Of a stretch of DNA of 34,311 nucleotides, positions 1-7,627 are shown piece after piece. This DNA comes from Candidatus Gerdarchaeota archaeon (GTDB taxonomy: Archaea; Asgardarchaeota; Heimdallarchaeia; JABLTI01). How positions within the stretch are numbered: the first letter of the stretch is position 1; each line of letters begins with the position of its first letter. Made by a program: the position numbers and the translations under genes. The DNA is taken from contig JAEORJ010000347.1 of NCBI GenBank assembly GCA_016840945.1, forward strand, positions 1 through 34,311, read 5' to 3'. The notes below the pieces were generated by a model, which was not told where the DNA came from, made no database searches, and was given only the letters and a program-made list of their open reading frames with translations.

Positions 1-959
1 AGTATAGGTGTTAATATAGCTCCAGCAAACATTGCCAGAATAATGAAGATTTTTCGTTTTTGAAATTTATCAGAAAGTGATGATAGTACAACAGCTCCAA
101 TAATTCCACCAATAACCATAGTTCCTCCTATGAACCCTGGTATAGGTGAATCCGTAGGATAATCATATACAACATCAAGTACAGATGAAATAGCATTGAA
201 AGATCCAAGACCAACAAAGAGAAGAACAAAGAGTAAATTGAAATCTCGCTTCTTGAACATTGAAAATGTCCCTTTTATTGCCAAAACTTTAGTTTTATCG
301 CTATACGCATTTGCTGGTGAGGGAGGTTTATCCTTTACAAAAATTAAGTATAAAATCATTGATAGTAACGCTATCCCACCAAATATGTATAGGAGTAAAT
401 CCATCTTATAATTCGGTCCTTCTCCAATAATTGGTTGAGCAATTGCCATTGCGATTATAACACCTAGAAGCATTGCCATTGTACCTAATCCTGTTGCTAA
501 AGTACGTTCTTTCTCCGGGAACCAATTTGCACTAAGTTTTGTGAAGGAATTTAAAACAAATGGTTGACCTATAGCAGCCATTAATTGAAAGGTAAATACA
601 AGCCAATATCGAACTCCAACAACTGCTCTGAGAAAGCCAAAAACACCTGTTAATATTACGCCAATACCAGTACCCCATTTTAAACCTAATTTGTCTATTG
701 CCCAGCAAGCTAGGAAATTAACAGGCACGTATGCTATCATAAATATAACTGAGAGCATTAAGATGAGGTTTTCACTAACACTATAATATGCTGCTGATTC
801 TCCAATTATTCCTCCAAAGGTAATCCAAATGACTTGAGTCATAGCTCCTACAAACATGAATATAATCAAAACAACCCATCTATAAGGAAAAATTTTGAAT
901 TCAGGTTGCATTGTTTTATCTGCGATATTACTATCACTAGTAATAGTTGTCGATTCCAA
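1..959 (-). CDS. MFS transporter, FLVCR-like (partial, C-terminus cut off by the window edge)
   Basis: Reading the complement from a TTG start at 959 gives about 319 residues with no stop to the window edge. The start is chosen because AGGA lies 4 nt upstream and an in-frame TAG lies just above it. Hydrophobic helices alternate with short loops. After TM2 comes a VNFLACWAIDKLGLKWG stretch, which matches the D-x-x-G-L-[RK] loop of the FLVCR/DIRC2 branch of the major facilitator superfamily. A GQPFVLNSFTKLSANWFP helix matches the 'GQ.f.l....~~a.WF' motif of the same branch. A hydrophilic central loop precedes a FKKRDF segment and the second half. Eukaryotic family members carry haem, choline or other small molecules; the substrate here cannot be told. 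It is divergent from the transglutaminase-like gene. Family confidence is good, substrate unknown. Confidence 0.85.
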   Translation of the reverse strand, partial: MESTTITSDSNIADKTMQPEFKIFPYRWVVLIIFMFVGAMTQVIWITFGGIIGESAAYYSVSENLILMLSVIFMIAYVPVNFLACWAIDKLGLKWGTGIGVILTGVFGFLRAVVGVRYWLVFTFQLMAAIGQPFVLNSFTKLSANWFPEKERTLATGLGTMAMLLGVIIAMAIAQPIIGEGPNYKMDLLLYIFGGIALLSMILYLIFVKDKPPSPANAYSDKTKVLAIKGTFSMFKKRDFNLLFVLLFVGLGSFNAISSVLDVVYDYPTDSPIPGFIGGTMVIGGIIGAVVLSSLSDKFQKRKIFIILAMFAGAILTPI

Positions 960-1158
960 TGAGTCCTAATCTCCTGTTAATAATAATAAATTTTTCAAAA
1001 CGATAACCCTAGAATTAAAAAAGATTATCCCAAAAAAGTGTAAATTTTGGATTTTATCCAAAGACGATTTGTTAATAATTTTGATAACATTTACTTAGTT
1101 TAAAATTACAAATATTTTTGTAGCTGACGGAATTAGTATAATTTGAAGTTGTGAAAAA
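960..1158. promoter_or_regulatory. Divergent promoter region with a perfect 7-bp inverted repeat
   Basis: About 200 bp separate the MFS gene (-) from the transglutaminase-like gene (+). It contains TTTGGAT-TTT-ATCCAAA at 1046-1062, a perfect inverted repeat with a 3-nt centre, in otherwise AT-rich DNA. Its place between two divergent starts makes it a candidate operator. No protein-coding frame is apparent here. Confidence 0.4.
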
Positions 1159-2502
1159 TTGAGTGCTAATTTAGAAGAAGTAGAATTAAACATTACTCCT
1201 AACGAGATCTTAGTAAAAAAGTACTTTGCAGGTTATAATGAACATAATTATGCAATAAGTAGTTTAACAATAATCACGACTTTGCCGATAATTAATGTTA
1301 AAGCAGAAGATAAATTTGGAAAACTAAATACTGAAGTAAAAAAGGCAAGTGATACACAAACAGAAATTCAAATACTTTTTCGAAAACCAATTCCATCAAA
1401 GGGAAAATATTCTTACAAATTAACACAGCTTATTGATGATTCTATTGTTGAGCAAATTGGTTCAACAAAAATTCTAAATTGGCCAAATGAAAACATAACC
1501 AGGATTTGGATAGAAAATCAAGAATTATTTTTTGTATCCGTTCTTGCTCAAATTAAACAGCACGATAATTCTGTTGAAATAATACCTATCTCAGGAGCAA
1601 GAAACCTCATTTCACACACAAGAAATTCATCAGCAATTAGGATTGAATATGGTTATAGTAGTAAATATCGACTTGAATTTGATTATTCAATTACAAATGA
1701 AACTGCAAATCCATGCACAGAGGTTGAAGTAGATCTAACTCTTCCAGCTACTACAAAATACCAAAAAGTGAAATTAATCAATGTACCAGAAGGCTCTAAC
1801 GTGGAAAAGGACCGGGACGGTAATACAAGATTAAAATTTACAATTGATAGATTAGAGGGACATGAAAAAATAGCTAGTGCAATTAAATTGGAAGTCTCAT
1901 TGGAAAAACAATTCATTAATTATGAAACTAAATTAGGTAATTACAGTAATTACCAAACAATAACAAAAGAAGGCTCTTTAGGATTTGATTTAATACAAGG
2001 GTCAAAGTATTGGTCAATAAATAATCCAAAAATAATAGAATTAGTAAAAGCCGCAATTCAAGGATATCAAGAAACTGAAGATGTAGTTAGAATTCTCTTT
2101 GAGTTTGTAAATCAAAAAATAGATTACGAAAGAAATAATACACGAGAAACAGCTGATAAAACTTTAGAAAATCGTATTGGAGATTGTTCTGAAATGAGTG
2201 ATCTTTTTGTCACTCTTCTAAGAAGGGCAAGAATTCCTTCAAGAGTAATACATGGGTGGATATATGATCCTGAAACAAATGAATTAGATGGGCACGCATG
2301 GGTAGAATATTTTACACCAAATTTAGGATGGATTCAGTGCGATCCCACATGGGGAGTCTTTGCTGGTGTTAGTTGTCAACAGATTTGTAGAAAAATTGAA
2401 GGTGTAGAGATAGAATTAAGTGATTCATCTGTGAAGTATAAATACGATTTATCAGTAAGGTTACAAATAGATGAAGCTAAAAAAGTATTATCAGTAAATT
2501 AG
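1159..2502 (+). CDS. Transglutaminase-like superfamily protein
   Basis: 447 aa from a TTG start; the GTG eight bases upstream is out of frame and stops at once. The C-terminal third is a transglutaminase core. The nucleophile Cys343 lies in RIGDCSEMS, at the head of a helix followed by RRARIPSRVIHGW. His379 lies in LDGHAWVEYF and Asp395 in IQCDPTWG, giving the Cys-His-Asp triad in its usual order and spacing. The first ~280 residues are beta-rich and probably form immunoglobulin-like domains, as in archaeal and bacterial proteins of this group. There is no signal peptide or membrane segment, so it probably acts in the cytoplasm, as a protease/amidase or cross-linking enzyme. Substrate unknown. 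The bZIP-like gene follows on the same strand after 91 bp. Confidence 0.88.
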   Translation: MSANLEEVELNITPNEILVKKYFAGYNEHNYAISSLTIITTLPIINVKAEDKFGKLNTEVKKASDTQTEIQILFRKPIPSKGKYSYKLTQLIDDSIVEQIGSTKILNWPNENITRIWIENQELFFVSVLAQIKQHDNSVEIIPISGARNLISHTRNSSAIRIEYGYSSKYRLEFDYSITNETANPCTEVEVDLTLPATTKYQKVKLINVPEGSNVEKDRDGNTRLKFTIDRLEGHEKIASAIKLEVSLEKQFINYETKLGNYSNYQTITKEGSLGFDLIQGSKYWSINNPKIIELVKAAIQGYQETEDVVRILFEFVNQKIDYERNNTRETADKTLENRIGDCSEMSDLFVTLLRRARIPSRVIHGWIYDPETNELDGHAWVEYFTPNLGWIQCDPTWGVFAGVSCQQICRKIEGVEIELSDSSVKYKYDLSVRLQIDEAKKVLSVN

Positions 2503-2593
2503 ATCTATATTTTTAAATATTAACGAATTTTTTTTCTGAATGGATAAGTTAATATTTAGGTTTGTAGTATTTTGACCCGAGACAATATAATTA

Positions 2594-3205
2594 GTGAAAA
2601 CAAGGTCGAATAAAGTGTCTAAAGAAAAAAATACACGCGGTCGCCCAAGAAAATATGAAACAAATGCCGAGAGAAAAAAAGCTTATCGTGATAGGAAGAA
2701 AGCTGAACATCAAGCATTAAAAGAGAAAGTGACCAAATTAGAACGTAAATTAGCCAATTTAGATCAAGAACAATCTGAATCAGTTATTGAACCCATTTTT
2801 AAGTTGACTTATAAGGATATTAAAAATATGCAAATTGATGAATTAAAAGAAATTTACACCGAATTAAATAGAAAAACACAAGGGAAAAATATCACTTTAT
2901 TTAGTCCTTTTAAGAATATACTAAAAGTACTAAATTCTGCTGAAGAAAATGTAAAAGAGGCTTCAACTAAGAATATTGCAGAAGAAGTAAGTGATAATCT
3001 CTCATCAATCAAAGAACTAGCACAGAGACTTGTTATAATCAACATTATTGAAGATGAGCTTTCTCACCGCGAAGTTATTTTTGCAAACGAGGAAGATTAT
3101 CAATTATTTGAACAACAATTATTAGATTTGGAAAATAAAATCCAGAAATTAGAAGGATCAAGAAGCAAGAAAATATTAACTAAAAAAATTGAGAACAAGG
3201 ATTAA
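2594..3205 (+). CDS. Small basic coiled-coil protein with AT-hook and bZIP-like signature
   Basis: 203 aa from GTG. Residues 15-20 read RGRPRK, an AT-hook core. They are followed at once by a basic stretch and heptad leucines in the exact bZIP order: N24, seven residues, R32, nine residues, L42, six, L49, six, L56. The next ~145 residues are charged, helix-forming and lack Cys, with further heptad-like segments near 160-190 (LLDLENKIQKLEG). No enzyme motif or membrane segment is seen. Inferred role: a DNA-binding dimeric protein. Similar 'GRP.KY...AER..AYR.RK' basic peptides occur in bacterial and phage proteins of unknown function, so this need not be related to eukaryotic bZIP factors. The gene overlaps the stop codon of the convergent DUF4832-like gene by 4 bp. 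Confidence 0.75.
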   Translation: MKTRSNKVSKEKNTRGRPRKYETNAERKKAYRDRKKAEHQALKEKVTKLERKLANLDQEQSESVIEPIFKLTYKDIKNMQIDELKEIYTELNRKTQGKNITLFSPFKNILKVLNSAEENVKEASTKNIAEEVSDNLSSIKELAQRLVIINIIEDELSHREVIFANEEDYQLFEQQLLDLENKIQKLEGSRSKKILTKKIENKD

Positions 3206-3212
3206 TTGTTCT
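3192..3212. terminator. Inverted repeat spanning the overlapping stops of two convergent genes
   Basis: AGAACAA-GGATTAA-TTGTTCT: perfect 7-bp arms with a 7-nt loop that contains both overlapping stop codons. On the + strand it is followed by a pyrimidine-rich run (ATCTTTTTTTCTTTTC), so it can act as a hairpin plus U-tract terminator, at least for the + gene. Confidence 0.55.
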
Positions 3213-4683
3213 TGAATCCATCTTTTTTTCTTTTCTTTTTTATAATAATTGTAATGATACCATAATTAAAAATAAAAATACCAACTAATTTTGTTAGTGT
3301 CAAATCATCAGTCGAAGGAGTTATTATTGGAATTAAATCTATTGAACCATCAGAATTTACTTCAAAATCAGTAAAGAAAATCGGTTGAATAACATATTGA
3401 CTTTCAAGGTAGAATGAAACATTGCTTTCATTTAATGATTCAATTATTGGTAAATTAAAATTGATAGTAATTAATTCATTAGGTAATAGATTATCAATCA
3501 AGCTTTCCGTAGTATAATTTTCATAAGCTGTATAAGAGTAATCATATTGTACTCTAAGTGATAAATCATAGTAGAATGGAGCTATGCCTTTATTTTCTAA
3601 TTTAACAACAAGATTTATTGCACTTTCATTTCTAACTGCATTAGCTGATTTTAAATAAAACTGATAACCTAGCATTAATGCTCCTTCTTTTGCTCTTGTT
3701 AATTGATTATCGTTAAACGAATTATCGAACAAATCGTGATTCAATAACCAAGATGCGTGTGTTAAATTAACACAGTCCTCATAATCTTGGGCTGATAATG
3801 GTGGAATTCTATCCCAAAGATTATTTTGAAGATTGGGATAAATCTCTCCTCCAATTGGTTCTTCCTTCCATTTCTCAGATTCACCTGCATCAGCTAGTAA
3901 ATTGATGAATTCCCAATCATCTGAACCTATCGTTTCATAACAGAACGAATCATCATGATAACCTATTGGAAGATTTGGGCTATCACCTTTTGGATAACGA
4001 ACGAGTATTTTTGTTTTATTGAAAGCATTATCAAAAGCATGTAATATACGATTTTGAATAGTTACATCGGGAAACCATTCATCATGGGGATAGGTATGCC
4101 ATTCTCCCCAAAAACCAAGTAAACCCACCTCAAGAAAACCTATACGAATATCTCCATCATAATTAGAACCTAATTCAGCTATGAAATCTTCAAGAGTAGA
4201 AATTAAAGTTTCATTAGTATAATCAGGACTTAATCCACCGCCATAATCTGAATATGAATGAAAAGTTAAGCCATTAGCTAGAAAATCAGGAACACCACTT
4301 GGTTCATCCGGATAATCCAAATAGACTCGAAAGATTGTTTGGTGATTTCGAGAATAAATGGCATTAAGATTTGGTTCTAATACAGCATTAAAAGTATATG
4401 AATCAAAATCATCCATTAAATCAGATAGGGGGATGTAGAAGAACTCGAGAGAGTAAGGGAAAGTAGCATAAGATCCGATATAAGGCATAAAGCCACGCAA
4501 TGGATTTTGCTCCGTATATTTAGGATCATAGGTATAATTTGTAGAGATTGAATCTATTGATAGTGAATATATCGAATTATGTGTTATTGATAAACTAATA
4601 ATTGAAAAGATGATTAATAGAAAATAGATGATTTGTTTTGATTTTATCACATTCATAGATTTAATCAAGCTTTTCTTATTCAT
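3202..4683 (-). CDS. Membrane-anchored DUF4832-like TIM-barrel protein
   Basis: 493 aa from ATG. A hydrophobic segment at about residues 18-42 is a signal or anchor. A second one near 463-482 is followed by KKKRKK, so both ends are membrane-proximal and the bulk lies outside the cell. The mature N-terminus carries NPLRGF, then FRVYLDYP, and later LEVGLLGFWGEWH. These are hallmarks of the DUF4874/DUF4832 family, which has a glycoside-hydrolase-like TIM barrel; the Glu residues of the last motif are the natural catalytic candidates. A beta-sandwich-like region (about 340-440) precedes the anchor. It starts 23 bp after the beta-helix gene, so the two probably form one operon. Likely a surface carbohydrate-active or carbohydrate-binding protein; activity is not proven for this family. 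Confidence 0.75.
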   Translation of the reverse strand: MNKKSLIKSMNVIKSKQIIYFLLIIFSIISLSITHNSIYSLSIDSISTNYTYDPKYTEQNPLRGFMPYIGSYATFPYSLEFFYIPLSDLMDDFDSYTFNAVLEPNLNAIYSRNHQTIFRVYLDYPDEPSGVPDFLANGLTFHSYSDYGGGLSPDYTNETLISTLEDFIAELGSNYDGDIRIGFLEVGLLGFWGEWHTYPHDEWFPDVTIQNRILHAFDNAFNKTKILVRYPKGDSPNLPIGYHDDSFCYETIGSDDWEFINLLADAGESEKWKEEPIGGEIYPNLQNNLWDRIPPLSAQDYEDCVNLTHASWLLNHDLFDNSFNDNQLTRAKEGALMLGYQFYLKSANAVRNESAINLVVKLENKGIAPFYYDLSLRVQYDYSYTAYENYTTESLIDNLLPNELITINFNLPIIESLNESNVSFYLESQYVIQPIFFTDFEVNSDGSIDLIPIITPSTDDLTLTKLVGIFIFNYGIITIIIKKKRKKDGFKNN

Positions 4684-4706
4684 AAATGTGATGAATTTTT
4701 AAAGAC

Positions 4707-6608
4707 TTATTTTATTTCAATGGGATTTACTAAAGGATAAATATCAATATTATTAGCTACACCATCTATTGAGTAAAAGCTTGAAATCCAATTAGACCAA
4801 AAATTACCTGTGTTTGTATTTACATCATAGAATAGATTATTAATTCCGTTGTCTATCGCTTGAGAGAATAACGTTGGTGCAATATAATTATCTATGAAAT
4901 TATTTTGATAAATTGTATTATTCTCTGAATAATCATTCATATATAAGCTATAATTTGTGTTAAGCTCAAAATGATTAAATCGTATTATGCTATTATCTAG
5001 AAAAGTTACTTTTATCCCAAAACCATTTTCCTTAATTGTATTATTTAATATAATGAAATTTTCCGAATATTCTAATTCAATAGCTGAATAATAATTAGTT
5101 AGAAAATTATTGGATAATACCAAACAATCCGTAGATGTCCAAAATAACAATCCAACTTTGTTATTCATAAAAGTATTATTTTCAATAATAAAATCCGACG
5201 AGTCAGTAATTATCAATCCATGTCTAGCATTGGAAATATAATTACCTATCACAGTATTATTTTCAGCACTAAAGAAATTTAGCCCAACCATCAAAGAACC
5301 TGTGAATGTATTATTAGCTAGAATAGTATTTTTTGTTCCTAACTCTAAGTTGAAACCAATTATACAATCAATCAATAAATTGTCTGTTAAAGTACTATTA
5401 TCAGTAATGAATAAATCAATAGCATAATCACAGTTAGTAAATGAATTATGATTAATTGTAATTTGCGAAGAAAATTGAACGAATAATCCCACCCAACTAA
5501 TGGCGTCAAAATTACCTTGATTGATACTTATGTTAGAACAATAATATAATTCCAAACCTAATGCTATACTATTGAAAGATAAATCATATAAATCAATATT
5601 TGAGCAATTAATCATAATGAGTTGACCAATTGTTTGATCATTATCTATTGTTAAATTATTTTTATTTTTTAGTAATAGAATATCTTTGGAATTTAAGGTG
5701 CTATTTTGAATTATATACGATAACAAATAATCCAAAAAATATTCATTAATAGTTATTGCAGCATCAATAAAGATATTGTCAATCAGGGTTGTATTTAGTG
5801 ATTGCTCTAGAACCGTTCGCGATTGATAACCCTTTACTATATTATCTTCAAAAGTGGTATTAAGCGAATCTCTAACATAGATTATTGGACTAAAACCTCT
5901 ATACGAATAAGCTTGAGTTTCAATAATTGTATTATTAGCTATTGTAGTAGCGTAAGATGAGTAAACAGAAAGTCCTCGTAAAACATTATTAATAACTAAA
6001 CAATTATCACAATTTGAAACTATAATTCCATTACCATTATCGATATAATTATTTTGAATAATAGCATCTTCAGATTGAGCAATTGTAATGTCAAAATAAG
6101 TGTTAATGCAAACATTATCAGTTATCAAGCAATTATCGGAAGAACCTACACCAATACCATCATGAACATCAGCCATTTCATTATTTCTTATTATTATTCC
6201 TGGACAAATGAGAATTGCCATGCCATAAAAATCATTATCATAAAAGAAGCAGTCCTCGACAATAGCAGTATTGGGGGCAGCATTAACGATATTTAAGCAA
6301 GCAATTTTAGCTGAAACATAACAATTACGGATAATAAAAAAAACTGATGTATCTTGAATAAGAATACCATATTCAAGTGTTGTTGTTATCTTTCTATTCT
6401 GTATTATAAAAGGATCATCAATTGTTCCCGATCCTAAATCTGTTATATTCAAAAAATCATCATTACGAGTGATAACTATTGGTAAATCATCTGAAAGTAA
6501 CCCTAATGTGATAAAAGTGGCAAAAAAAAGCATTACTGCTAAAATGATTATAATTAAAGTTCTGTTATTAGATCCACTCAAAAGTATCACAATAGCAATT
6601 GAATTCAT
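4707..6608 (-). CDS. Membrane-anchored right-handed beta-helix (NosD/PbH1-type) surface protein
   Basis: 633 aa from ATG. A single hydrophobic segment at about residues 17-38 is followed by an extracellular domain. The motif GSGTIDDPFII near residue 60 is the usual entry to NosD/PbH1 parallel beta-helices. It is followed by many ~22-residue coils rich in Asn and Ile (NNT, NNxF, ITDNxxxN, S/ENNTIxxN). The end GNFWSNW...DIYPLVNPIEI is the standard closing cap of this archaeal family. Typical roles are binding or cleaving surface polysaccharide, or adhesion; no catalytic site can be named. It is the first gene of an operon with the DUF4832-like gene. A paralogue lies at 26867-28045. Confidence 0.88.
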   Translation of the reverse strand: MNSIAIVILLSGSNNRTLIIIILAVMLFFATFITLGLLSDDLPIVITRNDDFLNITDLGSGTIDDPFIIQNRKITTTLEYGILIQDTSVFFIIRNCYVSAKIACLNIVNAAPNTAIVEDCFFYDNDFYGMAILICPGIIIRNNEMADVHDGIGVGSSDNCLITDNVCINTYFDITIAQSEDAIIQNNYIDNGNGIIVSNCDNCLVINNVLRGLSVYSSYATTIANNTIIETQAYSYRGFSPIIYVRDSLNTTFEDNIVKGYQSRTVLEQSLNTTLIDNIFIDAAITINEYFLDYLLSYIIQNSTLNSKDILLLKNKNNLTIDNDQTIGQLIMINCSNIDLYDLSFNSIALGLELYYCSNISINQGNFDAISWVGLFVQFSSQITINHNSFTNCDYAIDLFITDNSTLTDNLLIDCIIGFNLELGTKNTILANNTFTGSLMVGLNFFSAENNTVIGNYISNARHGLIITDSSDFIIENNTFMNNKVGLLFWTSTDCLVLSNNFLTNYYSAIELEYSENFIILNNTIKENGFGIKVTFLDNSIIRFNHFELNTNYSLYMNDYSENNTIYQNNFIDNYIAPTLFSQAIDNGINNLFYDVNTNTGNFWSNWISSFYSIDGVANNIDIYPLVNPIEIK

Positions 6609-6716
6609 TTTAAATTAATAATTATTTATATAATTGTTAAACAAAAATATGAAACTAGTTTTTATCAAATAACTTACCACAATATTTATGTTAGATTTAT
6701 AATTAAACATCTAATT
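6609..6716. promoter_or_regulatory. Divergent promoter region of the beta-helix operon and the acyltransferase gene
   Basis: On the minus strand TATATAAATAA (around 6620-6631) lies roughly 20 nt above the ATG at 6608. On the plus strand AATATTTATG (6681-6690) and TTTATAATT (6696-6704) lie just above the ATG at 6717. These spacings fit archaeal TATA boxes giving leaderless or near-leaderless transcripts, and no Shine-Dalgarno sequence is seen for either gene. Confidence 0.45.
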
Positions 6717-7574
6717 ATGACAGAAAAAAGACAAATGAAGAAATCAAAGTATGGAAATTATTATACAATTCCATTCTCTAAAAATAGAGACATTGTTGAA
6801 GATTTCATAACTTTAGGTAAAAAAGCTATGAGGGTTTATGCTTTAGGGGAAATTGATGTTACTGAACCCCTAAAGAAAATTAAGGAGTTAAAGGAGAATG
6901 GTATAGATATTTCATTTTCTGCTTACATAACATACATTTTTGCTAAGACTGTCGCTGAGCACCCCTATATGCAAGCTATAAAGTGGCGCCGAAGAAAGAT
7001 GGTTGTTTTTGAGGATGTTGATGTATCATTTTTAGTCGAACGAGTTGTAAAAGGGGTAAAAATGCCAACCATGGTTATGATACGTAAAGCTGACAAAAAG
7101 TCAATACTAGATATAACTAATGAAATAAGAGGGGCTCAAAAAATACAAGATGACAGTATGGTGGATAAAGAAAAAGAAGGTGGATCATCTCAGGATTTAT
7201 TATTAAAAATACCAAGATTCCTCCGTAAAATCCTTTTTACTCTCATGTTTAGAAATCCCTTTCTTCGAAGACAATACGATGGTACCGTAGGAATAACCTC
7301 CGTAGGGATGTATGCAGAAGGTGGAGGAACATCTGTTCCAATAGCAATAGAAAATTTAGCGTTAAATGTTGGTGGCATAGAAAAGAAGCCAGGGTATGTC
7401 AAAGATGAAAATGGTGAATATGACACTAGTCGTATTGAACCACGAGATTATCTTTGGATAACTGTAGCTATAGACCATACTACTAATGATGGTGGTCCAA
7501 TAACAAGATTCATTGGTTTATGTAGAGAAAGACTACGTAACAGTTATGGTTTAGATGAAATTAAAATAGAGTAA
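6717..7574 (+). CDS. Orphan 2-oxoacid dehydrogenase E2/CAT-type acyltransferase catalytic domain
   Basis: 285 aa from ATG. The whole protein corresponds to the catalytic trimer-forming domain of dihydrolipoamide acyltransferase / chloramphenicol acetyltransferase. The active-site motif appears as DHTTNDGGP at 253-261, so His254 and Asp258 of the HxxxDG motif are retained, while the usual Arg of DHRxxDG is Thr. GTVGITSVGMY (strand before the catalytic half) and ISFSAYITYIFAKTVAEHP (the CoA-side helix) also fit. There is no lipoyl domain and no peripheral-subunit-binding domain, and no E1 or E3 gene nearby. It is therefore probably a stand-alone CoA-dependent acyltransferase rather than part of a dehydrogenase complex; acyl group and acceptor unknown. 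Confidence 0.85.
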   Translation: MTEKRQMKKSKYGNYYTIPFSKNRDIVEDFITLGKKAMRVYALGEIDVTEPLKKIKELKENGIDISFSAYITYIFAKTVAEHPYMQAIKWRRRKMVVFEDVDVSFLVERVVKGVKMPTMVMIRKADKKSILDITNEIRGAQKIQDDSMVDKEKEGGSSQDLLLKIPRFLRKILFTLMFRNPFLRRQYDGTVGITSVGMYAEGGGTSVPIAIENLALNVGGIEKKPGYVKDENGEYDTSRIEPRDYLWITVAIDHTTNDGGPITRFIGLCRERLRNSYGLDEIKIE

Positions 7575-7603
7575 ATAAAAAAGAAATGATAATAAAAAAC
7601 AAT

Positions 7604-7627
7604 AGAAGCTTAATCGATTAAGCTTCT
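7604..7627. terminator. 24-bp perfect palindrome between convergent genes
   Basis: The arm AGAAGCTTAATC (7604-7615) is followed directly by its exact complement (7616-7627). The palindrome includes the stop codon and last two codons of the MelB-type gene. On the minus strand it runs into ATTGTTTTTTATTATC and a further U-rich stretch; on the plus strand into CTAATTTTTCTTC. It fits a bidirectional terminator or 3'-end stabiliser. Confidence 0.6.

Noticed and set aside
6054..6296. 80-codon open frame on the plus strand inside the beta-helix gene
   Set aside because: It is antisense to the Asn/Ile-rich coils, has low-complexity composition and no ribosome binding site or family resemblance.
4707..6608. 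Possible DNA repeat array in the beta-helix gene
   Set aside because: The repetition is at protein level (Asn/Ile coils) with diverged DNA; there are no regular spacers, so neither a CRISPR nor a tandem DNA repeat.
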